Below are positions 1 through 6,872 of a stretch of DNA of 23,646 nt, piece after piece. This DNA comes from Phycisphaerae bacterium. GTDB taxonomy: Bacteria > Planctomycetota > Phycisphaerae > UBA1845 > Fen-1342. Location: contig JAGVEP010000416.1 in NCBI GenBank assembly GCA_020058145.1, positions 1 to 23,646 of the forward strand, read 5' to 3'. A model generated the notes under the pieces. The model ran no database searches and had not been told where the DNA came from. It saw only the letters and a program-made list of their open reading frames with translations. A program made the translations under genes and the position numbers. Position 1 is the stretch's first letter, and each line of letters begins with the position of its first letter.

Positions 1-1
1 C

Positions 2-1174
2 AATTTCATACGCAGGCAGATTGCCGCCTACGACTACCCGACAAAGGCCGCCCAGTTCTTTTATTACGGCAACCTGTACGCAGCGCAGGCCATGTGGCAG
101 TCCTCGCAGAAGGACTGGGAACTCTGGTATAAAAAAGGGTACCGCGACATTTTAAACCACCAGACCTCGGACGGCTCGTGGGGCGGGGCGTGGGATGCGC
201 TCACCACCTGGAGCGGCGAGACGTGGCCCAATCCTGAATCGCACCGCGCCTGGCGCGTCGCGACGACCGGCCTGGCGTGCCTGGCGCTTCTGGAAGTCGG
301 GCATTCCGACGCGACGACGGCCGGCGTCGAACACAGCCTCGACTACCTGATCGCGAATGCCGCCGTGAAACGCCCCAGCGAATGGGACACGATGAGTTGC
401 TGGCCGGCGATCTACGGGCTTCAGGCGCTGGCCAACGTGTATGGACACCCGCGCTACGCCGCCTCGCCGCGGCGTGACGCCATCCGCCGCGCCGCCGAAA
501 TCTGCCTCGCCACCCTTGCGGAGCAGCAATCGCTCACCGGCGGCTGGGGCTACCTTGAATTCAACGAACCACGCACGGCCCGGCCGCAATGGGCCACGAG
601 TTTCACCACCGCAGCGGGGATCGTCGCACTCGTCGAGGCGCGTGCGTGCGGCCTGGACGTTGACGAGGCGCTGCTGAAACGCGCGGTCAAGGCCGTGCGG
701 CACTGCCGCCTGCCGAACGGGGCGTACACTTACTCGATCCAGGCCATCACGCACCCACGGCGGATCGGGTCAATCGATCGCGTGAACGGCTCGCTCGGTC
801 GGATTCAGGCGTGCAACTTCGCGCTGCTGCTGGCCGGTGACGACGTGTCCGCGGAGCACTTGCGCGACGGACTCGACGCGTTCTTCCGCGAGCATCGCTT
901 TCTGGACATCGCCCGGCTCAAGCCGGTGCCGCACGAGGCGTTCTACCAGAATTCCGGCTACTTCTACTTGTTCGGCCACTACTACGCCGCCCGCGCAATC
1001 GAGAAGTTGCCGGCGGAGGACCGGGCGACGTACTGGCCGAAGCTCCAGTACGAGATCATCAAGATCCAGGGCGCGGACGGGTCGCTGTGGGACTACGACC
1101 ACCATGCCTACGACAAGCCCTACGGGACGGCGTTCGGACTGCTGGCGCTAGGACGGTCGCTGCGCGACCGCTAG
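2..1174 (+). CDS. Prenyltransferase/squalene-oxidase-repeat protein, 3' part
   Basis: The frame is open through the left edge of the window, so the start is missing; 390 residues are visible, ending at the TAG at 1172. Repeated QW-like blocks are rich in Gly, Trp and aromatic residues: DGSWGGAWD, TGGWGYLEF, PNGAYTYS and DGSLWDYDHHAY, the last followed by YGTAFGLLALGR. These are typical of the alpha/alpha-toroid fold shared by squalene/hopene cyclases and prenyltransferase beta subunits. Large proteins with such repeats are common in planctomycetes and are mostly of unknown substrate. I see no DXDD cyclase motif in the visible part, so a cyclase function should not be assumed. No signal peptide can be judged because the N-terminus is outside the window. 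The fold is fairly sure; the function is unknown. Confidence 0.8.
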   Translation, partial: NFIRRQIAAYDYPTKAAQFFYYGNLYAAQAMWQSSQKDWELWYKKGYRDILNHQTSDGSWGGAWDALTTWSGETWPNPESHRAWRVATTGLACLALLEVGHSDATTAGVEHSLDYLIANAAVKRPSEWDTMSCWPAIYGLQALANVYGHPRYAASPRRDAIRRAAEICLATLAEQQSLTGGWGYLEFNEPRTARPQWATSFTTAAGIVALVEARACGLDVDEALLKRAVKAVRHCRLPNGAYTYSIQAITHPRRIGSIDRVNGSLGRIQACNFALLLAGDDVSAEHLRDGLDAFFREHRFLDIARLKPVPHEAFYQNSGYFYLFGHYYAARAIEKLPAEDRATYWPKLQYEIIKIQGADGSLWDYDHHAYDKPYGTAFGLLALGRSLRDR

Positions 1175-1260
1175 CAACCGGGGCCAAGTTGTTCGCGGGC
1201 GGGTCATTGCCGAAATGCCCGTTCCCGGTTACCTGTTACACCTAGTCCGGTTTGAATCGT

Positions 1261-1281
1261 GGTGGGCAATGCCCACCGTAC
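1261..1281 (+). repeat. Dispersed palindrome, GTGGGC copy
   Basis: GGTGGGC-aat-GCCCACC is a perfect 7-bp stem with a 3-base loop, followed by GTAC. It is one member of the variable-arm palindrome family seen elsewhere in the window. It lies between the squalene-cyclase-repeat gene and the next gene, and a GTG at 1259 at its edge opens the longest reading frame of that gene. Confidence 0.7.
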
Positions 1282-1294
1282 AGGTGCGGGAACC

Positions 1295-1807
1295 ATGCCG
1301 CCTGAGTTGACGAGTCTGCCCACCAGCCTGCCGACCAGCTTCCCGGCCAACCTGCTGCGGTTCGATCTGGGCGATCCGCTGGTGCGGATGATCGTCATCC
1401 TGGCCGTGGGCCTCGTCGTCCTGGTGATCGTACTGCGCATCCTCGGCCGTTTGCGGGCCGGTTGGGCGGCCGCCAGGCTGCGGGCGGAATGGCGCCGCGG
1501 TCGCGAGGAACTCCAGCAGCAGCAGGAGGATATCCACAAGCTCGCCCAGCAGATCGAGGCCACCAGCTCGACCGCGCGGATCGCCGGCTATCTGATCCTG
1601 CGGCAGGTCGAGGCCGTGTGTACCGATGGCCGGACGTCGTCGTCGGCTGCCTTGGAGCGGCTCAAGGCCCTGGCGGCGGAGAAGGGGGCCAACGGGATTA
1701 TCAACGTCCAAACCCAGCAAGCGCCGTCCGGTAAGTGGGTGGCCAGCGGTGACGCGGTGGTACTCAGGACCGTCGAGCGGCGTGACATGCCGCCCAGACG
1801 TGGGTAA
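1295..1807 (+). CDS. Single-span membrane protein with YbjQ-like C-terminal segment
   Basis: A 170-residue protein starting at ATG 1295. The frame extends up to GTG 1259, but that codon sits on a repeat palindrome and has no ribosome binding site, so the ATG is preferred; no strong Shine-Dalgarno precedes either. Residues about 31-52 form one transmembrane helix (MIVILAVGLVVLVIVLRIL). A charged, Gln-rich segment at about 60-90 is probably a coiled coil. The C-terminal 70 residues (GYLILRQVEAV, then ALERLKALAAEKGANGIINV, then SGDAVVL) resemble the YbjQ/UPF0145 type of small domain, where an Ala-rich helix is followed by GA(D/N)A(V/I)(I/V) and a strand with SG.AV. That resemblance is by eye and weak. 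The gene stands alone between repeats and the cytochrome c maturation genes. Function unknown. Confidence 0.6.
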   Translation: MPPELTSLPTSLPTSFPANLLRFDLGDPLVRMIVILAVGLVVLVIVLRILGRLRAGWAAARLRAEWRRGREELQQQQEDIHKLAQQIEATSSTARIAGYLILRQVEAVCTDGRTSSSAALERLKALAAEKGANGIINVQTQQAPSGKWVASGDAVVLRTVERRDMPPRRG

Positions 1808-1907
1808 CATCCCCCGCCGGCGGCCAGAGGCCTGGTTGTTTCCCGCTGATTTTCCATGACCCTCGGTTCGGCACCCGGAACCGTACTTCCGGGACAGCCG
1901 CGAGCGC

Positions 1908-1913
1908 TATACT
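1908..1913 (+). promoter_or_regulatory. Possible -10 element for the resB-ccsA row
   Basis: TATACT lies 50 bases before the resB-like ATG and matches the sigma70 -10 consensus at five of six positions. No convincing -35 is seen 16-18 bases upstream. The same CGCTATACT string occurs in reverse upstream of efp. An imperfect inverted repeat, CGGTTC (1864-1869) and GAACCG (1878-1883), lies just upstream. Confidence 0.3.
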
Positions 1914-1962
1914 CACCGACAGAGAAATTCGCTGACGCAGTTTGCCTGAATGGTGTTAAACG

Positions 1963-3741
1963 ATGACCGAAAACGGACGCACTCCGGTTGCTTCGCGCCG
2001 CTTCCTGCGGTCCCTCGGCTCGCTCTGGTTTGCCGCGGTCCTGCTGATCCTCCTGCTGGTCAGCATGGCCAGCGCCACGGCCTACGAATCCGCCCACGGC
2101 GCGGCCCAGGCGCTGGCAGTGTTCTACTTATCCTGGTGGTTCGAGGGACTGCTCGGGCTCTTGGGGCTCAACATCCTGGCGTCACTGCTGGCGCGCTGGC
2201 CATACTCGCGGCGGCTTGCCGGGTTCGTCGTCACGCACACGTCGATTCTGGTCATCCTCGCGGGGGCCCTGGTGACGCAGCGCTACGCGCTCGACGGCAT
2301 GTTGCGCATCGGCGAGGGCCAGTCCGAGACGCACCTGACCGACCAATCCCAGCAGTCCTTGCTCGTAGTCAACACGCGCACGCAAAACCTCGCCAATTTG
2401 GAGCTGCCGCGCGGCGTTTTCGGCGGCTTCCAGGCTGCGGACCGGATTGACCTCACGCCGCTGACCTGCGAAGGCCTGCAAATCGCCGTGGAGAAGTACC
2501 TCCCGGACAGCCAGCGCGTGCAGCGCGTCACCGAGGAAGCCGATGCCCACCTTCCGCCGGCCGTGGAAGTGACCCTGGGGATCATGGGCAAGCCCGACAC
2601 GGGCTGGATCCTCGCGGGCCGGTCGGCGGAGATTGCCAACACGGAAGTGGCCTACCGCCCGGTGGCCGACGCCACGCTGCTCGGCCGGCTCATCGCGCCT
2701 CCGGCGGAAAAGCAGACCACTTCGGCGGGCACGGTGAAAGTGGTCCACCAGGAAAAAACCTACGAATTTCCGCTCGAAGACGTGCTCGAAAAGGGCAGTC
2801 CGCTGGGCGACACCGGCTACACCCTGCGCGTGCTGCACTATTGGCCGCACGCGTCCGTCGGTGCAGATCGGCGCATGACCAACGACCCGTCGCGGCCCGC
2901 GAATCCCGCCATCGAGGCGCAAGTGACTGGCCATGAGGCGGAGGAAACACGCATCGCGTTCGCGAACTTCCCCGGTTTTCGCCACGGCAGCGACAAGATC
3001 GAGGGGCTGGACCTGACCTTCGTGTCCTCCGGGGCCGAGCAGACGTCGCCGCTGGCTCCCATCGAGATCATCGAAGGACCGGCGGGCGAGTTGTACGGCC
3101 GAATCAGTTGGTCCGGCCTGCCCTCGGCGGCCCGCCCGCTGGTCTTGGGCAAGTCGCTGGACACACCCTGGCCGGGCGGCGAGTTGACGGTGAAACGCCG
3201 GTATGCCCACGCACGCGAGGAATGGCTGATGAACCCGGTTGACCCACCGCGCGAGAACCGCGCGGAAGCGGTGCAAATGCGCCTGACGGCGGGCGGCAAG
3301 ACGCAGACGTTGTGGCTACAGAAGGACCACAGCGAGCACATCCGCGACGGCAGCAACACCTACGAGATCGGCTATACCGACCGGCTGATTCCGCTCGGCT
3401 TCGCGGTGGCCTTGCGGCAGTTCCGGCTCGGCACGTACCCCGGCGGCCGCAGTCCGCGCTCGTTCGAGAGCCTCGTTGACTTTACTGACCCGGACACGGG
3501 TCGCGTGCGCGGTGCGGTCGTGTCGATGAACTCTCCGGCGTCGCACGGCGGCTTCACTTTCCTGCAATCGAGCTACGAACAGCACGACAACGGCAACGTG
3601 ACCGTGCTCCGCGTCACGCGCGATCCCGGAACGCCGATCGCGTTCCTCGGCTACGGGCTGCTGTTCGTCGGCCTCAGCATTCTTCTCGTCACGCGCCTCA
3701 CGGGACCGCAGAGGAAGCTCACTGCTGTCGCGGCGAATTAG
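1963..3741 (+). CDS. resB: ResB/Ccs1-like cytochrome c biogenesis protein
   Basis: A 592-residue membrane protein of cytochrome c maturation system II, in which ResB and CcsA together carry haem across the membrane and attach it to apocytochrome CXXCH motifs. Three transmembrane helices lie near the N-terminus, at about 20-40, 59-77 and 88-105. The third carries His92 in a THTSILVILAGA context, matching the conserved haem-linked His of ResB. A long periplasmic region follows, then the family signature near the C-terminus (MNSPASHGGFTFLQSSYEQ, compare N.P..Y.G..FYQ.SY) and a last helix at about 560-580 (FLGYGLLFVGLSILLVTR). This three-plus-one topology is the usual ResB layout. The ATG at 1963 follows a weak ribosome binding region. 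The ccsA-like partner starts about 40 bases downstream, which supports the call. Confidence 0.9.
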   Translation: MTENGRTPVASRRFLRSLGSLWFAAVLLILLLVSMASATAYESAHGAAQALAVFYLSWWFEGLLGLLGLNILASLLARWPYSRRLAGFVVTHTSILVILAGALVTQRYALDGMLRIGEGQSETHLTDQSQQSLLVVNTRTQNLANLELPRGVFGGFQAADRIDLTPLTCEGLQIAVEKYLPDSQRVQRVTEEADAHLPPAVEVTLGIMGKPDTGWILAGRSAEIANTEVAYRPVADATLLGRLIAPPAEKQTTSAGTVKVVHQEKTYEFPLEDVLEKGSPLGDTGYTLRVLHYWPHASVGADRRMTNDPSRPANPAIEAQVTGHEAEETRIAFANFPGFRHGSDKIEGLDLTFVSSGAEQTSPLAPIEIIEGPAGELYGRISWSGLPSAARPLVLGKSLDTPWPGGELTVKRRYAHAREEWLMNPVDPPRENRAEAVQMRLTAGGKTQTLWLQKDHSEHIRDGSNTYEIGYTDRLIPLGFAVALRQFRLGTYPGGRSPRSFESLVDFTDPDTGRVRGAVVSMNSPASHGGFTFLQSSYEQHDNGNVTVLRVTRDPGTPIAFLGYGLLFVGLSILLVTRLTGPQRKLTAVAAN

Positions 3742-3784
3742 CCAGCCGCCCGGCCTTTCCAGACCACGCAAGGAACACGTGAAA

Positions 3785-5641
3785 ATGTCGTACCGATCGC
3801 TCTTGCTCACGGCGTTGCTACTCGGGGCCGCCGCCACCCGCGCGGCCGACCTGCCGACCGGCCTGAATCTCGAGACGCTTCGTGCCCTACCGACGCAGCA
3901 CGACGGCCGCATGCCGCCGCTGGACACGCTCGCGCGCGAGATTGTTGAGGAAGTAACCGGCACGCCGTCGTATCAGGGTTACGATCCAGTCCTGCTGCTG
4001 CTGGCCTGGACGTTTGACCGCGAGAAATGGGAGCAGCAGCCGCTGATCAGCCTCCGCAACGCGGAGCTCCGGGCGGCGTTGCACCTGCCGGCGGACAAGA
4101 CCGCGTTTTCGTACAAAGAGCTCAGCGGCCAGGAGTTCCTCGCGAAGCAAATCGCGGACCTGCGCACGATGCAGCCGGGGAAGAAGCCCGATCCGCTGCA
4201 ACAGAAGGTCCGCGACATCGCGGAACGGCTGTCCACCCTCGCAGACGTCTTCACTGGCCAGGCGCTGCCGCTCATTCCTGACCCGAACAGCGTGATCGCG
4301 GCCTGGCGGCCAATCGGCGCGCGGGCGACCGCCATGGGACACCCGCCCACCGAGCCGGAAGCGGTGCGCAGTGCGTGGTCCGCGCTGCGGGAGGCGCTCT
4401 CCGCCCGTGACAAGGCGCGATTCGACAAGGCCAGCAATGACCTCGCGTCCGCACTCGCCGAATTGCCGGCCGCGTACCGCCCGCCCGCTGACGTGCTGGC
4501 GCGCGAGCTGCGCTACAACCAGATGCGGCCGTACCACGTGGCGTGGCAACTGCTGCTGGTCGGCACCGTGCTCGCCGCCCTGGCCGCCCTGCTGGAGGCC
4601 CGCTGGGCCCAGCATCTCGCGGGCCTCAAGGGCCTCGTCGGTGCCGTCGCCCTGGTCGCACTGCTCGGCGGCTGCGGCATGCACAGCTACGGCATGTGGC
4701 TGCGCTGGGACATCGCGGGCCGACTGCCTGCCACGAACATGTTTGAGTCAATGCTCTTCCTCGGCTGGGGTGCGGCCGTGTTCGCGATTCTGGCCGGTTG
4801 CGTGACGACGGTACTGCGGCGCGGCTGGGTCGTGCCGCTGACCGGGGCGGTCATGGCCACCTTGGCGCTCTTTCTCGCGGACAACCTGCCGATCGACCGC
4901 TATATCCGCCCGATCGCGCCGGTGTTGCTCGACACGATCTGGATGTCGATTCACGTACCGATCATCATGACCTCGTACGCGGTGCTCGGGCTGGCGGTGG
5001 TGATCGCCCACGCCCAACTCATCCTCCTGGCGGTTGCTCCGCGGCGGCAGGACCTGGCCGCGCGGGTGGACGGCATGCACTACTGGTACGCGCTGGTCGG
5101 CTCGATCCTGCTCATCGCCGGCATCGTCACCGGGAGCATGTGGGGTGCCGTCTCGTGGGGCCGCTACTGGGGTTGGGACCCGAAAGAGGTCTGGTCGCTC
5201 GTGGCGTTCCTCGGCTACACGGCGATTCTGCACACGCGGCTGGAGACGGAGTCCGTGCCGGCCTGGGCGCGGGTCGTGGCTGCGGCGCTCGCCATGGCCG
5301 TGTTCGGCCTGATCGCCTCACGCTTTGGTCCGCCGTCGCAGGTGCAGATGCTTGCTTTCGGCGGGGCGTTTGCGGCCACCGCCTTCTTCGTGCTCGCCCG
5401 CGGAGCGCTGGCCACCGCACTCAAGAGCGTGCTGGCGTTCTGGCTCATCATCATGACCTACGTGGGCGTCAATTTCGTGCTCGGCATCGGTCTGCACAGC
5501 TACGGCTTCGGCACCGGGGCGGTGGCGCGCTACATGTTCCTGACCGGTGGGGCCGATCTGGTGTTCATCGCCGCGTGCGCGCTCGTCTACTTGTTCCGCG
5601 GCAAATCAGCCGCTCCGACGGGCATTCCGGCGCCGGCGTGA
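3785..5641 (+). CDS. ccsA: CcsA/ResC-like cytochrome c biogenesis protein with periplasmic N-domain
   Basis: A 618-residue partner of the ResB-like protein. The frame also allows GTG 3779, but the AAGGA at 3770-3774 suits ATG 3785 better. A signal peptide (about 1-22, ending TRAA) leads to a periplasmic domain of about 220 residues with the motif LPTQHDGRMPPLDTLARE. The rest is polytopic and carries the CcsA hallmarks: MHSYGMWLRWDIAGRLPATNMFESM near residue 300, a conserved His in HVPIIMTSY near 390, the tryptophan-rich WWD motif (WGRYWGWDPKEVWSL) at about 457-472, and a last conserved His in LHSYGFG near 570. These His residues and the WWD segment bind haem in the family. The extra N-domain, also seen in Bacteroidetes-type CcsA fusions, makes the protein about twice the length of a minimal CcsA. 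Confidence 0.93.
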   Translation: MSYRSLLLTALLLGAAATRAADLPTGLNLETLRALPTQHDGRMPPLDTLAREIVEEVTGTPSYQGYDPVLLLLAWTFDREKWEQQPLISLRNAELRAALHLPADKTAFSYKELSGQEFLAKQIADLRTMQPGKKPDPLQQKVRDIAERLSTLADVFTGQALPLIPDPNSVIAAWRPIGARATAMGHPPTEPEAVRSAWSALREALSARDKARFDKASNDLASALAELPAAYRPPADVLARELRYNQMRPYHVAWQLLLVGTVLAALAALLEARWAQHLAGLKGLVGAVALVALLGGCGMHSYGMWLRWDIAGRLPATNMFESMLFLGWGAAVFAILAGCVTTVLRRGWVVPLTGAVMATLALFLADNLPIDRYIRPIAPVLLDTIWMSIHVPIIMTSYAVLGLAVVIAHAQLILLAVAPRRQDLAARVDGMHYWYALVGSILLIAGIVTGSMWGAVSWGRYWGWDPKEVWSLVAFLGYTAILHTRLETESVPAWARVVAAALAMAVFGLIASRFGPPSQVQMLAFGGAFAATAFFVLARGALATALKSVLAFWLIIMTYVGVNFVLGIGLHSYGFGTGAVARYMFLTGGADLVFIAACALVYLFRGKSAAPTGIPAPA

Positions 5642-5666
5642 AACGCACCGGCCGGCGGTACACAGC

Positions 5667-6500
5667 ATGGGCTTCTGGGTTCGTTTTCATCGCCGCTCGC
5701 GTTGGGTTCGCTGGCCGCTCAAGGTGCTTGTGTTCGCGGCCGTCGTCCTCGTGGTCCTGTATCCGAAGCTCTGGCTATTGCCACGGCACATCGCGCGCGT
5801 CGCGGACCTGGAGTCGGTCCTCGAGCCCGCGAACCCCGGCCTGGCACCATTCGAGACCGACGTGCGTTCAGCGGGTCCGGAGACTGCGAGCGCGAAGCAA
5901 CGGCTGGCCGTCGTCGAATGGGTCGTGTACCGGCGCAAGCCCTACGCGTTTGATTGGGACACCTGGGGTGTTATGAACTACCTGCCCTCGACCGCCGAGG
6001 CGCTCGCCATGCCGCGGACGGACTGCAAGGGCCGGGCCGTAGTCGCCGCGTCGCTGTTGCGGCGGATGGGGGATGAGGCGTACCTAACGGCGGACATCAC
6101 ACACATGTGGGTGGTTACTCCAGTGGGGGAGATCATGTCGCCGGGCGTGGGCGAGAAGACGCTTGAAGGCGGGCCGCAGGGCACGCAGTTGCGACTAACC
6201 GTGGGGGCGCTGGCGAACCTGGTCCGCGGGTTTGGCTTTGGCGTGGCGGTGTTTCCGCTGACCCGCGAACTGATCATCGTGGCAGCCCTGTGTGCACTGA
6301 GCATGCATCCGTGGTCGTCCAACCGGCGGCGCGTAGTAGGCTGCTTGCTGGTGCTCCTGGCGCTGGGCCTGTTGCACGATTCAACCGCCGTCGGCGCGAG
6401 CACTTGCAGCCGGCCGTGGCTGGGATGGGTGGGGCTGGGCGTGGCGGTGGTGGGGTGGATAACCTTGGTGCTAGGACGGCGGCCGATTCAGGCGGCATGA
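5667..6500 (+). CDS. Membrane protein with transglutaminase-like (cysteine protease fold) domain
   Basis: A 277-residue protein starting at ATG 5667, 25 bases after ccsA and so probably in the same transcript; an upstream GTG in frame would run into ccsA. One transmembrane helix at about 17-34 is followed by a soluble domain. In it, TDCKGRAVVAASLLRRMG (Cys120) and ADITHMWVV (His146) match the Cys and His boxes of the transglutaminase-like superfamily. The usual third Asp is not obvious; Glu155 or a nearby residue may stand in. The C-terminal third holds about four hydrophobic segments (LVRGFGFGVAVFPL, LIIVAALCAL, VVGCLLVLLALGLL, WVGLGVAVVGWITLVLG). Where the Cys-His domain faces is not certain. 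The substrate is unknown; the position suggests a link to envelope or cytochrome assembly, but that is inference. Confidence 0.65.
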   Translation: MGFWVRFHRRSRWVRWPLKVLVFAAVVLVVLYPKLWLLPRHIARVADLESVLEPANPGLAPFETDVRSAGPETASAKQRLAVVEWVVYRRKPYAFDWDTWGVMNYLPSTAEALAMPRTDCKGRAVVAASLLRRMGDEAYLTADITHMWVVTPVGEIMSPGVGEKTLEGGPQGTQLRLTVGALANLVRGFGFGVAVFPLTRELIIVAALCALSMHPWSSNRRRVVGCLLVLLALGLLHDSTAVGASTCSRPWLGWVGLGVAVVGWITLVLGRRPIQAA

Positions 6501-6822
6501 ATCAACTTGCCCTTGTTCTTCACGGTCCGCTCGAATGAGACGCGCAGCGCCGACCGCTGGTCGAATTCGCTTTGCGTGTAGACCTGGACATCAACGGCAC
6601 GGGCACGTCGCCCAGCGCGCGGTACGCGACGGCGTCGCGCTCATACGGGTCGAGCGGGCTGTCCGCAACGATCACAACCAGGTCGACAGCGCTGCCCGGA
6701 CTGGGTGTGCCGTAGGCATACGAGCCAAACAAGTAGATGGCGACCGGCGAGAGCGCAGCGCGCAGGCGCGCGACGATCTCACTGCGCAGGGGCTCAAGCT
6801 CGGTCTGCGGCAGCACGTGCAT
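6488..6822 (-). pseudogene. Broken MNT-type nucleotidyltransferase
   Basis: The intact part starts at ATG 6822 and encodes a small nucleotidyltransferase of the MNT/HEPN-MNT kind, with IYLFGSYAYGTPSPGSAVDLVVIV matching GS..(R/Y)G...SD.DL.V. After VPVP at about 6597 the frame runs into unrelated residues and stops at 6520. Restoring one missing base near 6593-6600 recovers a sensible tail, VDVQVYTQSEFDQR, then VSFERTVKNKGKLI, ending at a TGA (6488-6490). In addition the first metal-binding Asp of the S-D-x-D motif is Ala (GCT where GAT is expected). Two independent defects suggest a decayed gene, though a base-call error could explain the frameshift alone. No HEPN partner is seen. Its 3' end overlaps the convergent transglutaminase-like gene by 13 bases. 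Confidence 0.7.
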
Positions 6823-6872
6823 GACTCACCCGGTGGTGGCGTTGGCGGCCTCACGAGCGCCACACTGACATT

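Noticed and set aside
1259..1294. GTG start at 1259 for the small membrane protein
   Set aside because: It would translate the repeat palindrome and lacks a ribosome binding site; ATG 1295 leaves the protein's features intact. Not certain, since neither start has a strong site.
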